Assembly: GCA_014529385.2 (NCBI GenBank)
Contig: CM043963.1
Coordinates: 107,946,412 to 108,010,411, forward strand
DNA from: Adiantum capillus-veneris
Lineage: Eukaryota > Streptophyta > Polypodiopsida > Polypodiales > Pteridaceae
Direction: 5' to 3'
DNA length: 64,000 nt
Shown here: positions 32,740-45,496 of the stretch, piece after piece
Position numbering within the stretch: the stretch's first letter is position 1
Layout: every line of letters begins with the position of its first letter
Notes under the pieces: model-generated
Database searches by the model: none
What the model was told of the DNA's origin: nothing
What the model saw: the letters and a program-made list of their open reading frames with translations, nothing else
Position numbers and translations under genes: made by a program

Positions 32740-33286
32740 ATGCTAGAGCCTTCATGTAAATCCCACAGATAACTCTGTTTGGTATGAATATCTCCACAAT
32801 GCATCATTCTAATGTCATTCACAGCAGAAATGACAATTCCTGCTACAAATGCTCCCTGTGTAGCTGCTAGGTTGGTCCTCAATACTAGTAGGTCGTACAT
32901 AAGACGTCCGAACGTTGATGACATCTACACAAACCTGGCTATACTAGCCTCCCTAGTGCTATCTGTATACAATGCATCATCAGGACTATCCATCACATAT
33001 GGATATGCCATTGCCGACACAATGATGGCTATGTCCCTCTCATCCATAGGCGGAATCGTGTGTCCTAGCATCAACTCATAAGCCTCTAGCATGAGCATAT
33101 CAAAGGACTCCATGTCTGTCATCTGTGCTTGTGTCTCTAAAGAGAAGACCCGCTCTAGCTCTGTCTACAAAGACTCTGACAACACCTGCTCTGTCTCACT
33201 AGAGCACTGTTGCTCTACCTTTGTCTCTATAAAATCTACTAGCACATCCTGCACAACTAAATGCTCTATCTTATGAGCATGGTGGT
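32740..33286 (-). pseudogene. Possible degraded reading frame, unknown
   Basis: About 540 bp read leftwards in one frame with only two stops, containing ESFDMLMLEAYELMLGHTIP, ERDIAIIVSAMAYPYVMDSP and LAATQGAFVAGIVISAVND. It is acidic at the start and then hydrophobic. No family recognised. The shared frame through two stops hints at decayed coding sequence and not chance, but the evidence is weak. Confidence 0.3.
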
Positions 33287-35180
33287 GCTCACCCCCATGA
33301 AGGAGACACGTCTCATCTCTTGTTCAACTCATACCTAGTAACAAAACCGAGACTATGTCAACTCATACCTTAGATACATGCATAGGATATACCAGGCCAC
33401 TACACGCTCCCCTAACAATCACTAATGATCCGCAATGCATCTAGAAAGACTGTTGTCTAAGTAGTTTCTAGCACCCACAATCTACTAACTGTCTCACTGA
33501 GATCAAACTATGTCTCAGTTGAGGAACATAGCACACATGTTGTAGCGCATACGCTGCACCACTAGGCAATGACAAGCAAACATCTCTTACACTTACAATG
33601 TCAAATGCTAAACCATCGGCCAACTATACACAACAAAAGCTCCCACTAGAGAGAATGTGTTGAACCACGCATGATGTGATGTGACGTGGAAAAATGCATC
33701 CTCGTCTAGCAATCAACGGGGAGAAGTGCCACCTCTCGAAGACATGTAAGGAAGCGGAACGCTAAAGGCAAACATGACATCACCGTCACTGACATATGAA
33801 ACCACTACTCTAACATGTGTCAAAACCTCATCAACATCTCACATACATCTCCGTTGCCACCTCATATGTCTGAAATAGCGACGCCTAATGTGCCTTGCGT
33901 GACCACAATGCCAACAATAAAAGTATCGACGACTACGAGAACTCCATCTCTCATGAGTCATCATTGTCGACTCTAAAACATCACACATATTAACTACCAT
34001 AAGTGAATGTCAAGTGGGAGTTCAATTCGACCACTACACAATCATAACCATGTCAAAGTGGGAGTTCAACTCGACCACTACACAATCATAACCATGATCA
34101 ATTGCATTGATGCACGCATATACGTAAAATGGTTCCACAATCTGTTATTTGCAGGCATACAATCTAGGACAAACGGCTTAATCGAGCGTAAATGCACAAC
34201 CTGTGAAAAAACGTCCGGAATCTGGCACACACTAGGTCGTCAATCAAAAACCATGTCGATATAAAACTAGACACATAGTATAGCTAACCACTTGCGGTCA
34301 TAAACGTGTCCAAGAGACGAGCGTGCTCGAAGGAGATCCACTCTAGAATGGTCCATCGGAGCCGTTATGCATCTAATGGGTGTTGCCAAAATAGGAAAAT
34401 AGAAACTACCAAAGCCAAAATTGCTAAATCAAGGTTGAGATGCTAGGGATGAACGAGAAAACCATTGGAGCAAATCCGCTCCAAAATGGGCATGGGAGGG
34501 GAGCTCATGGTAAGGCTACACTAGAGGAGATCCAAAATTCTCTTGCTCACTTTTGCTATGTCGAAGCCACTCCTTGATGTTGCCTTCCCCCGTCAAACGG
34601 AAGTCGCTAGCCAAATTGCCAAGAAACAGAAAAACAAGTAACGACTGATCCAAAAATCCATCCTTGTCATGTTGCAAAGGATCAGTGAAAGACTTTCACA
34701 TTTTTGGAGCCAAGAAGATAGTGAAGGAGGTCTTAGTGCAGCATGTTTACATGCATAAGGAGGTTCACCTCCATCCCAAGTACTCAAATCTTGCTCTACA
34801 CATAGCTAACTATAAGTGGTTCATATGTACACACTAGATTATTTCCACTTTGCTTTGGCTTGTTTGTGGTTCTTTGCTTGTTTTTTTTTCTATGCATGTT
34901 TTGTCACCTATTCTCATTACAGACATGTATCCCTCAAGCATAGAGAAATGGAAACCAAAATTTCAGCAAAAACTGAAAGACTATATTGGGAGCTACACAA
35001 GAGCTAGAGCCAATGAAAGTTATGGAATATACCAGGAATGTAATGTTTGCTTTTTACAAAAAATATGTAATGTTCTCAAAGAGAGAATATGTAATATTTA
35101 CAAAATGCTCTCAAGGAGAGAATATATAATGTTTACAAATTGTTTTCTATTTACAAAGTATTGGTTAACATAATGCAAGT
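33287..35180. other. Gene-free stretch with a small tandem duplication
   Basis: No gene recognised. A 44-bp tandem duplication lies at about 34012-34098 (GTGGGAGTTCAA.TCGACCAC twice). Short repeated TATTTACAAA/GAGAGAATAT units lie at about 35040-35175. Confidence 0.45.
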
Positions 35181-35188
35181 TCTATTTA

Positions 35189-35663
35189 CAAAGTGTTGGT
35201 TCACATAATTTTTTTGGGAGTTCTGGGAGTCGTAGGACTTTTTCTTGTGCTTACCTCTATTCTTCTTGGGCTCTTTCTTGGTGTGTTTGGCTCTTCTTCT
35301 TTCTTTTTGTCCTCCTTGAGCTCTAGCTCTTTTGGAGTTTTCTTTTGCTTATCTTTCACACTTTGTTTTCTATTTACAAAGTGTTGGATCACATAATGTT
35401 TTTGGGAGTTCTGGGAGTCTTAAGAATCTTTCTTGTGCTTACCTCCTGTGTTCTTTTTGGGCTCTTGCTTGATGTGTTTGGCTCTTCTTCTTTCTTTTTG
35501 TCCTCCTTGAGCTCTGCTTCTTTTGGTATTTTCTTTTGCTTATCTTTCTTCTTTTTTGTGGACTTTGGTTCTTCTGATGTCTTTCTCTGCTTCTTTTTTG
35601 TCTCTTTCGTTTGCTCCTCTTTGACACGTGTTTGTGTTTTTCTAGGGCTCTTTTTGGGGGCAA
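35189..35663 (-). repeat. 192-bp tandem duplication encoding Lys-rich sequence
   Basis: The block beginning GTGTTGG.TCACATAAT at 35189 recurs at 35381. On the minus strand both copies encode a highly basic, low-complexity sequence (KKTPKELELKEDKKKEEEP, TRKSPTTPRTPKK). The hydrophobic plus-strand frame at 35345-35923 is its antisense. The minus frame could be the tail of a decayed protein, but no domain is seen. Confidence 0.5.
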
Positions 35664-35923
35664 CGTGCTCCTTTAAAGGCCTTCTTCTCTTCCTTTGGAA
35701 CTTCCTCTACCTTGGGCTTCTCTTCTTCACTATGCCAGCACCATACCTTTACATTGAAGATCTCACGTCATCCATGAGCTTTGCGATGGGAGGAAATTGC
35801 TCAATTGCCTCTATCAGCCTTGAGGGAGTCCTATTAACAAAGATTCAAAGCATTGGCTTAACAAAAGACAAAATAACTAAAAGTGGGAGCACTGGCTTAA
35901 CTATCGGACAATTACAATTTTAG

Positions 35924-37080
35924 CCTAACCATTCCATGGTGTCCCTCAAGGGAGTTCAATTTTTATTAGTGATATCAACTGCTATATGACTCCAGTGTGA
36001 GTTGTGGCAAGAGCATTGGACATTGTCAAAATCCTCAAAGATTAAACCCTCATATTAAACGAGGGTTGCAAAAAAACATACCTCTCATGATAGGGATAGA
36101 GAAGGAGCTCACAAGTTTCAAAATTAACATTGGCTAGCTAATTCTTTATGTCAGAATTAGTTCTCAAAAAATGAGAGATGGTCGGATCAACCACCTGCAC
36201 TTTATGTTGGACATATAACTTATAATAATGCATCAATAATCTAAAAAACAATACAGAGAACAATTATTAACTGTCAACAATCTACAAAAAGAAAACACAA
36301 AGAATAGTTTGATGGAAGGAAAACCTCAAGGATGCCAAGAAAATAAAGTCATTGATATAGCTCAAAATTACAATAAATCTCATTTTTTTAATCAATCTTC
36401 TCTATTTTGCCGAAAATTTTGAGTGAGACTTACAACCACAATGATGCTTAGATGGCATAAAAGTGCATTTTTTCTTTGATTTTTTTTCAAATCATTTTTA
36501 AAAAATGAAATTTTCTTCAAACATGTGTCCTTCCTACGCATTTTTGAAGGCCATAACGGGCCTCCAACTACAAAGAAATTGCGTAGGGAGGACACATCTT
36601 TCAATTAATTTTGTGCTCTCTCTATGCGAATTTTTTGTTGTCCCCCGAGCCTTCTAAAATCGTGTAACAAAGATGCATATTAAGAGCATAAAATTTTGAT
36701 CGAGTTTTTTGACATGTGTCCTCTTTGCGTGAATTATTTGATGTCGGCGGACGCTCCTCCAGGGCTTTTGAAATCGCACAAGGACACATGTTGGGAGTAT
36801 ATGATTTTGGTTGAGTTTTTTAAACGTGTCCTCTTTGCGCAAAATATGCAGGTACGACTCTTCGTGCATTGTAGTTTTGTATAGGAACAACACACACACA
36901 CACACACACATATATCTCAAATACGTAATTGCTTATATATATAGAGTGTTGAAATATGTTGTCATATTTATGGTTGATTGCCTTTCTCTTTTTGTAGAAA
37001 AGGTGTCTAGCAGGAAGAGTTTGGAAGGTATCGACATATAAGAGGTTGAAGAGACAAGTGATGATAGGTTGATGGACCTA
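35924..37080. other. AT-rich spacer with a palindrome and CA microsatellite
   Basis: No gene. It contains the palindrome at 36523-36597, related GTGTCCTCTTTGCG copies near 36716 and 36827, and a (CA)n run at about 36889-36910. Confidence 0.5.
36523..36597. repeat. Imperfect palindrome (hairpin)
   Basis: Left arm ATGTGTCCTTCCTACGCA (36523-36540) pairs with TGCGTAGGGAGGACACAT (36580-36597), 17 of 18 positions. The 39-bp loop has a smaller GAAGGCC/GGCCTCC pair. It could be a small foldback element. Confidence 0.7.
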
Positions 37081-38386
37081 CTCTACCAAGTCAAGCAGCT
37101 ATCAAGGTTTTTATAGACCTTACAAAGGAGCACAAGGTTGGCAATTTTGTACACCTTAATGATATTTTTAAAGTAGGAATCTCAACAAAGAGCACAAGCT
37201 CCAAGAAGTTGGCATTACTCGAAGATGATTGGAAGAAAGTTCATAACCCCCGTGAGTGGCATGAAAAGTGTGATCTTAAGATTGTGATTGAAGACATTGC
37301 ATTTTTCTCTTTTTAGTAAGTCTTATTTCAATAGAGAAAGGAGATTCCAAGCCCTTATAAATCACAACATTTGTCAATGAAAAAGATGTTGAAGAAACGC
37401 TGAAGATTTCATAGAAGAAATGGAGAAGCTCCAAAGAAAAGAGATTTTGGATGTGGCATAGTTCAAGGCAAGGAACATCACCAAGGTAAAGAAGTATATT
37501 CATACTCCATAGGAAGAGCTTGATCCCTTGTTGTGCACAACAACCATTCCCACCTACAAGATAAACACTAAGGAGTATCTACTACTACATGATATACAAA
37601 GTCTCTTTGATATAAGAGAGGACTATTGGCTTGCTATTTTTGCAGAGTGGACAGAGCATGATAAAGGCGTTGTGGACTACAACACACCCTATCCATTGTC
37701 ATTGCTGGATACGAAATCCAAAAATTTCATTGATCAGTCTCATGTTGAAGAGCATGTACTAAATTTTTTCAAAGCTATGGAGAGCAAGGGCTTTCCACAT
37801 AGAAGAAGTTCAAACAAATTCAAAACATATTGAAAATTGAGTACATGGGCAAAGAAGTTTCAAGAGAGAGCACAAAGAATAAACGGAGCATTTCCATTGA
37901 CCTTTGGGAAGAGGACCTTTTTGAAGATGATGAAAACCCTAACCTAAAATAGTATTTTTGCAAGCACATAGTTTACGCTAGTGAAACTTTGTTTCCTTTA
38001 CAACTAATTTGAGGTTTTTTTTTGCAAAGATTAGTATTGTGAACCTTGAAAGGTTTCTAGGAAGAGGGAAGGGATCCATGCCTTTGGATCTAAAGAGGGA
38101 TTACAATTTGGGCCATTACATTGGGAAGCTCAATAAGGAAACAATAGCTATCTACCATAGGAAGCTTTCCCAATCACCTACTCTCCCCATACTTGCAGTA
38201 CTGGCTGTGTCAAGGGTGGCAGGTTCACATCCAATACGAATTGGGGTGTACAAAATCATACTTCTTGAAAAGAAAGAGGCCATTAATGTATTTGGACTTG
38301 CTCCAGGATTTATGGGCTCAAGAAGTGTGTACTATGGTACTATGGTTAGTTATGCCCTTGCCTCTTCTGGTGACATAGGCAAGTAA
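37081..38386 (+). pseudogene. Degraded plus-strand reading frame, unknown
   Basis: Coding-like segments on the plus strand in several frames. About 37125-37310 has GNFVHLNDIFKVGISTKS. 37528-37833 is a 101-codon frame with LLLHDIQSLFDIREDYW and PYPLSLLDTKSKNF. 38009-38386 is a 125-codon frame with LKRDYNLGHYIGKLNKETIA and AINVFGLAPGFMGSRSVYYG. Frame breaks separate them. No family recognised. It faces the minus-strand transposase-like remnant at 38.9-40.4 kb, so it may be the second gene of a dead DNA transposon, or a decayed host gene. Confidence 0.35.
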
Positions 38387-38899
38387 TTGCAGGGTTACAA
38401 GAAGCAAGAGTACTTGAAGTGGAGGGGGAAAAATAAAAATCTCGATGTTGGCTCAAGCAGCCAGAAGTGATCCTTGTCTTATTTCCCATTTTTTACCTTG
38501 TCTCTCTCTAGTGGAAAGCCATTGTAAAAACCCTTTACTTGCAGATGTTCTACTTTATGCATCTTTCTCTTTTTGTAAACTCCTTTCTGTAGCTGGAGCA
38601 ACATCAAAATTGTCTAATAAATTTTTGGCTTCTTGTGATTTGGTTCTACTCCACACTTGTCTATAAAACCAGTGTAATACTTCAAGTAAGCTATTAGCTT
38701 TTTGAGCTCCTCCACCATGTGTAGTATGTTTGAAAAACTTGGTTCTTGCCTAATAGTGGGACTTCTCCATACCTTGAGTAGGTCAGATTGACAAAATTTC
38801 ATACTTAATTATAAACCAAGGAGGGTGATTGTAGATAATATGCTGCACAAAAAAGATAATTTCTTTAGCCACTTATGCAAGTATTAAAGCAAATTAGTA

Positions 38900-40420
38900 G
38901 AATCAAAATTCATAATTATTACCATGTAGTGTGTTAAATACTTTGAGATCCAAGCATTTTTCATATCTTTCTTGAATCTTTTTTAAAGTTGGAGAGTTCA
39001 TTCTTTTCCCAATGACTTTTATCATAGTAATAGAAGACTGCATCCAAGGCTTCCCACACTTTTGCCTTCTTGTTTCTTGCTCTTCCATCAACTCCATGGT
39101 CCTTCACAACATTGTGTAGAGCCTTCCATTGGTTATACTGGACTTTAGATCAACCCTTACCCAAATTTTCATGGAATCCTAAGAATTTCATGGCCTTCAC
39201 CACACCAATAGAATCTTTCCTAGGAACATTATTTCCACCAGATGACCTCTTGGGGTCTGATTCATATTCCATACATAAAGTCCAATGTTAAACAATACCC
39301 TTTCAATACTTTCTATGGCAGTTTCTCTGGCTGATAAAGGTCGTATTGTCCATGCAAACCCTATGCAAAGGTGCATAATGGTGGATATTTGAAAGGGAAA
39401 TATGTAAAAAAACTTGAAAGCTTGGATCTTTAGAGTGTCTATATGGGTCTTTATTCCAATTAGCACTAGATTCAACTCTTTTGTTGCACCCATGCAGTAG
39501 ATACAGGGTCTTTTGGCATGGTAACCCTTTGAAACATTGTACGTACACTTTAGTGTCTTTAGGTCTCCCCCCATCATGTGCCATTCCACCTTGTACCTAT
39601 CAAAACCCTCAACATCTAACTCCTCCCCATTCTATTGGGCTTTGACTATTGCAAGGATACTAGTGTGGTGGAGCACTCAATTTAACACATTAAAATCCTC
39701 ACTATCGACCTCAAAAGTATCCAGAAACCACATGTTCTTCTCTCACTGCACACTAACCTTTTTAGGGTTTTTTTCCCTCTGTGGTATCGAGAGCTCTATT
39801 CATGAGGGCTATAGATACTTTCAAGTTTTCTACCCTTTACAATTTCAATTTCATTTGATCACAAAAATGGCTTGCCCATTCACCTCAGCTTGTTGAAGAT
39901 CATCTAATTTTATCATGGCCCTCTACAAAGTTTTCAAGTCAAAGAATAGATTGTTGAAAAATTTAAACTTGAGATATTTCTTCTTACCAGGATACACATC
40001 ATTGATGTGGAAAAACTCTCCAAGCATCTCCATGACCCTAGAATTAACTCTCACCGCCGGGCTTGTTGAACAACTGATGGATTTGGTAGCAAGGAGCCCT
40101 TCACTCTTGACTGCTTTAAGTTTTTATTGATGATCTTAAACAACTTTCAATAACCCACCTTACTAATTCCAACTTTGAACATTGTCCATAGTGCCCCGAA
40201 CTTTGTCCTTGTCCAAGGTAGAACTCTGCAAAAATCCGTTGATACATTTGCTCCTAGCCTTCTTAAATCTTCTTTCATCCAATAGGTTGCAAGTAATATT
40301 TAGTGGAATACTTCACAAAATGATTGTGATGCACCTCTCTTGTTTCCTTGTGAAACGGCATAAAAGCGAAATGAAAATAACAAAAATTCTACTAATTACA
40401 TTTTAAAAAAGAACTCTCAA
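38900..40420 (-). pseudogene. Possible DNA-transposon transposase remnant
   Basis: Minus-strand coding-like blocks, in order: INDVYPGKKKYLKFKFF (about 39950-40010), FLDTFEVDSEDFNVLNWVL (about 39675-39735), HMMGGDLKTLKCTYNVSKGY then PCIYCMGATKE (about 39475-39580), and downstream RNKKAKVWEALDAVFYYYD (about 39010-39080). The G-D-L-K plus P-C-x-Y-C arrangement resembles transposase-like proteins with a DDE Asp followed by a zinc-binding pair. I cannot name the superfamily. Multiple stops and frame breaks make it a pseudogene. Confidence 0.35.
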
Positions 40421-40477
40421 GTCTCCTAAGAAATATAATTTAATGTGGTTTCAATGCATAAAATGAAGTAGAGATTA

Positions 40478-40932
40478 CCAAAATACCCCTGTAATTTATG
40501 GAGATTCCCAAAATACCCCTCAAATTTGAAAAATTCCCAGTCTATCCCTCATATTTAGCAAAAATTTCTAGAATGCCCTTCAATTTTCCCAAATACCCCT
40601 AATTAACCTCACAAACATCTCTAAAAACAATTTATTTTCCCTCTCCATGGGGAGATTGGTTCTCTTCAATCGAAGATGACAGAACTATGGTATTGAGGGC
40701 TCTTTAGATGAAATCATTCATCATTTTTGAATATGGATGCCTCTATTTGTGAGCTCATTGGTGAATACTTCTGTCCAAGATGCTAAAAGATTGATCTCCA
40801 TTGTTATAAACATTAGACTTTGCAAAGATTGAGGCAAATCCATCCCAAAATGATGCAAGGATATATTGAGAATTTAAAAATTTTAAGGGGTATTTTGAAA
40901 ATTTCCACAAATTACAGGGGTATCTTCATAAT
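40478..40932. repeat. Inverted repeat pair, MITE-like
   Basis: CAAAATACCCCTGTAATTTATG (40478-40499; continuing to about 40530 with a second AAAATACCCCT block) is matched in inverse at about 40872-40932 (ATTACAGGGGTAT and AGGGGTATTTT). The arms are about 55 bp and the total about 455 bp. No TSD could be fixed. Could be a foldback or MITE. Confidence 0.5.
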
Positions 40933-40949
40933 TTTTTCTAAAATGAATG

Positions 40950-43900
40950 TGTGTGTGTGTGTGTGTTTTGTTGTTTTTAAACTTATACTTATACACAAAA
41001 GAACATAACAATTCAAAAGACAGTTGGCTTTAGACAAAGAACAAGGATTAACACAAAAATGATTCAGTCTTTGATTAAATTTTTGTACATCATAGTGAGA
41101 ATGAGATATCATTCTAGTGATTTGTACATAAGATAGTCAACAACAACTGATAGTAAAGTGACAAAAGCCAAGTTTGACGGTGAGGATAGCAACAAAGCCA
41201 AAAAGATCCTAAGTAAAGATAGAGTCCTCAAGTGCATGCATATAAACAAGACAACAGAGGAAGCTTTGAATACATTTTAAAGGTGTCAACGAACCCTATG
41301 AGTTGTTAGACATCTCCTACTTAAAACCTTTTTACACTTATATATACCATCCATGAAGTTAAATACAACAAGTATCCATTCAGAAAAAATGTTATGAGTC
41401 TCTCACAGTGAGATCAAGAGGCCATTACCCCTCCTTATCAAGTGTAAAGTGTGTTTCTTTTTTAAAAAAAATCCTTTTACGCTTATGATTAAAAGGCCAT
41501 CAATCTTTCTGATCCAAGTCGAATCTTTATAGTAGGTTGTAAAAGTAAGTAGTTACCCCATTTTTGTAAAAGAAAGTATATATATTAATTAAATTTAGTT
41601 CTGATTAAAAGACCACCCCTTTTGATCCAAGTGTTTTACCCATTTTTATCCCATGGTGCCTTTTTGTCAAACTACTTCATGTTTGATGTTCTTGTTTCCA
41701 ATGAAATCTTAAGGTCAAAAAATGGTTATTCACTTCTTAGTCAAACATCTGTGGTTTAATCACTTCTTAGTTTAAAAATGGTTTTTATGCAATACAATTG
41801 ACTAGTTTTCATAAATATAGTTCAAAAGTTACAAATGTTAAATCATTCCTAATCAATAACATATGTACAAGCTAGGTAGCAAAAGGATTATCAACCAAGT
41901 AATTTGCAAGTTATGAATTAGCAATCATTAAAGTAATATCATGTCTAACATCAAAAGACTACCGAGTGGGAAGCCTAACAACCCCAAATCAGCCAAGTAT
42001 TCGAAGCCATGAAGTGGCCATCAACAAGTATCCCAAACCAGCAAGTGGCATTATTTCCATCTTTTACTCAATCAACCCCATTAGTAAGGTCCACTCTCAG
42101 TGTTAACCAAAAGGTATGCCAATCCACTACCCAGTAGTTTAGCCAATAGTTATGCCAAGCAAAACCTACATGTGAAGTAGAAATCTCCCATTTTAGAGTC
42201 AGTAAAACTATATGCTAACAGCCAACATGCACCAACTAATTAATGCAATTATGCAATACACCTAAAAGTTTTAAAAAATAAACTTATGAGTTAAATCATT
42301 CCTAGTCAAATCATCGGTATATATAGTAAAATAACCATGAGATCATCGGCCAGAAGTATAAAGGTGTTATTATCTTGTCATTAGGCAAGTTATGAGCCAT
42401 CAATCACCAAAGTATGTGCTATTGGTTAACATACCCTTTAAATCCTCTCTTTTTTTTGACAAATATGAGTCTTGTAAGCTTTGACAACCACCTGGCAAGG
42501 TTTAGTTAAACCCAAACCACATCCATACTTATCAACCACATCACAACTAGCCAGCATCTCAAGTATTATCCCCAAGGGAATGAGAGTATCCACCAAAAGA
42601 TCAAACCATATCATGTTTTAAAGACCATATTACAATGTAAAGAGAATATCACAGCAACCATTCCTCAAGTGTAAGTCACCATTCCTCAAGTGTAAGTCTG
42701 GCTTCACTAAAAGAGACCAATAGAGTATAAACTCAGCAAAAGAGACCAATAAACCAAAGTATAAGGAGAATCATTTAAGTATAAACCAAGAACCAGTAAA
42801 GCCTTTCATTGATTTTAGATCCTATCCATCCTAGTTTGATCAAAGCAAACCTTAGAGTGCAAACTCTAGATCAAACTAGTGCTACCAAGATGATTTATAA
42901 TTCAACTAAGCTCAGAAATAAAACCATAATGTCTATTTGTATGAGCCAACAAAGGAAACCAACTATTCTCAAAACATCAATATAAGCCAAAGTTCTGACC
43001 GTGAGTCATAATCCTAGCTATTCAAACCTATAGCCAGATTGAATTTCTTCAATGTCATAACCTATGAAGACGAGAATCGACTCTCGATAATGTCCTGCCA
43101 TAGCAATCATTGTCCATGTAAGCTTCGACAACCAGCTAGCAAAGTTTAGTTAAACCAAAACCAAAACCAACCTCATTAACCACAGCCAAACTAGCCAACC
43201 ATCCCCAAGTGTAACCGCTACAAGAGTGAGAGTATGCAAAATCAAGCCTATTGTCAAATGAAGGAGAAGCTTATCCCATAATAACTAAAATGTAAATTCG
43301 AGGACTAGTCGAGATTCCTAGTAGCTATCAGATCAGCAATATAGAAGGGAAAATTGGATCAAATTACAATTATAGTACAAGTGTCATAATCAGCAGCATG
43401 GGAAGCAATAGTCAAGCCATGATCTTTACCTATACATTAGAAGTAATAACCATCAAAGATATGCTAAGTAATTGCAACCAATCGCAAGAGTAGGGCCTAA
43501 GACTGTAGTACAAAACTCGGAAAAATAAATCTCATTCACATAAGATGAGCACATTCCAATATCAACAATATAAGTGATCCCCGGTTTTGTTATGCAATCT
43601 AAAACAGCAATATCAACCCGAGTTCAGTTTATCCCAAAGTCCTAATGCACCTTGCATATTTCCAAAGTAAACCTAGCCCTAGATAGGTTTTGAAATAAAT
43701 GTCACCAAGGTATGCAACACGGGTAAGCCATGAGTGTTGGTAAGCAAGTAAAACAATCCAAGCCAACAATTGGTCAGCATCATAGAGAGAAGTATTTGAA
43801 TTTTTCAATTAATCACAACCACTACGACTGTATATCAAATCGAGAACTGCCCAAAGTAATCCCAAGGGAGTAAATGATCCAAGCAGACCACAACCACATC

Positions 43901-45185
43901 AGCATGAACTTCGCCTTAAAAAGTGGAAAATTTTACCCAAATCTGAGAGGGATCAATGGGAAGGAGGCAACATTGTTCAATCAATCCAAAAAAAAATGTG
44001 TTAAAGTAATCAAACCGCAAGTCTCCTTGTCGTGGTAAGTGCAAAACCAAAAGATAACAGAGATTATAACTTTCTAAACAGCAGCATGCGGACAGTATAC
44101 AACCCAAAGATGCCCAGAAGCATTCCCTCAAAGCGGCCATGACATCGTCACCAACCAATCCAAGCAACAACCATCAAAAGCACAGCCAAGAATGGTGTTA
44201 AAAAAAAAAACAGACCAAAACAAAGAGATCAGTTCAACCTCAACCAGTAGAGAAAATGCATCAGCACAGAAGTCAAATCAATGTGGGGAATCATTTAATG
44301 CTAAATAAATCAAATCACAGCTGCCATGGTAAAAAAACAACAGTATAAAGAAATTTTGGCACCAACCTAAGAAGAATCTCCCTACTCAAAGATCTCCATA
44401 GCAAACGAGTACACGGCGACCCTCTCTCATAAAATGCAACATAAAGCAATCATTCAAGGCTAAATGAGGGGAGAAAGCCCTCACCTTTGGTTGAATAGGT
44501 AACTTATCCACCCTCACAATTTCGAGACCAGGAAAGCACCCAGGAATCTAGTAGGGCAACATAAATAATGTTCCAGATCCGACGAATCTAGCAACATTGC
44601 AAGCATCGACTGTGTGAGTAATGCCAAAGCTTCGGTACAAGAGAGACAACCCATATGCAGGGCCTGACACGAGTATAGAGTCTCAATCCGTCACACGGCA
44701 TCTGAAGATGCTATGCATAGAGGGGAAAAGGAGGGTGGTACAAAAAAATGCTACAGATCTCGTCATCAAGCAAAATAGCGCAGCAAGCAGTATTACGGGT
44801 GCACAATGAAAGGCATGAGGAAGCGGACGGTAATGAACGCTCTATTTAGCATAATGCCACCAAATGCTAGGTGTAAAAACTCTTGGTATCACACCCAATG
44901 GAAATGTTAATTGTTAAGGGAAGGTCAAATATGTGCTTAAAGTTAATAGTCGGCGGGGTACCATCAAGCACTGCTTAAAATTGACTATAGCTTAAGCTAC
45001 TATATAATCATGCAAGGTCGTTAGGTGCAAAAGCTGACAGGCAGCTTAGATAGACCAAGCTCAGGATAGGGCCCACTAGAGGTGAGAGATTTTAAGGCCT
45101 TTAAAAGCACCAAGTGGGTCATACTTAGTACTGGGGGAATCCAAAGTATAGGGTATGTCATTATTAAGCCACACATGCCAGTGAC
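40950..45185. other. 4.2-kb AT-rich stretch without recognised genes
   Basis: No coding sequence recognised on either strand. It contains a (GT)n run at about 40949-40966. A diverged direct repeat places about 42476-42605 against about 43121-43250 (shared CAACCA.CT.GCAA.GTTTAGTTAAAC). A short doubled ACCATTCCTCAAGTGTAAGT lies at about 42658-42697. It may be old repeat sequence or intron/intergenic DNA of the gene at 45.3 kb. Confidence 0.45.
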
Positions 45186-45188
45186 CTG

Positions 45189-45189
45189 T

Positions 45190-45259
<70 letters not shown>
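45189..45259. repeat. (GT)n(GA)n compound microsatellite
   Basis: GT repeats run directly into GA repeats. It lies just beyond the polyadenylation signal of the minus-strand gene. Confidence 0.9.
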
Positions 45260-45261
<2 letters not shown>

Positions 45262-45270
45262 CCACGTTAC

Positions 45271-45276
45271 TTTATT
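45271..45276 (-). terminator. Polyadenylation signal AATAAA
   Basis: TTTATT on the plus strand is AATAAA on the minus strand, 220 bases past the stop codon of the minus-strand gene, giving a plausible 3' untranslated region. Confidence 0.6.
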
Positions 45277-45496
45277 AAGTCTGAAAATTCTTTTGATTCC
45301 ATGAAGAACTCGTGACACAGCACTCAAGTATGTGTCGCTAGATACATGATGAACCAACTTTGCCCTTGTAGCTGAAGCCTCAGATTTTTCCACAGTTCTG
45401 GCACAAACAACCTGAAGTCTGAGTGGCATTTATAATGACGTCTTTACACTCATGCAAAAAGGACTGCAGAGAAGCTCGACAAAAACAAGAGTTCCC

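Noticed and set aside
35345-35923. 192-codon hydrophobic ORF that looks like a membrane protein
   Set aside because: It is the antisense of a Lys-rich repeat; AAG/AAA codons read backwards give Leu/Phe/Ser runs.
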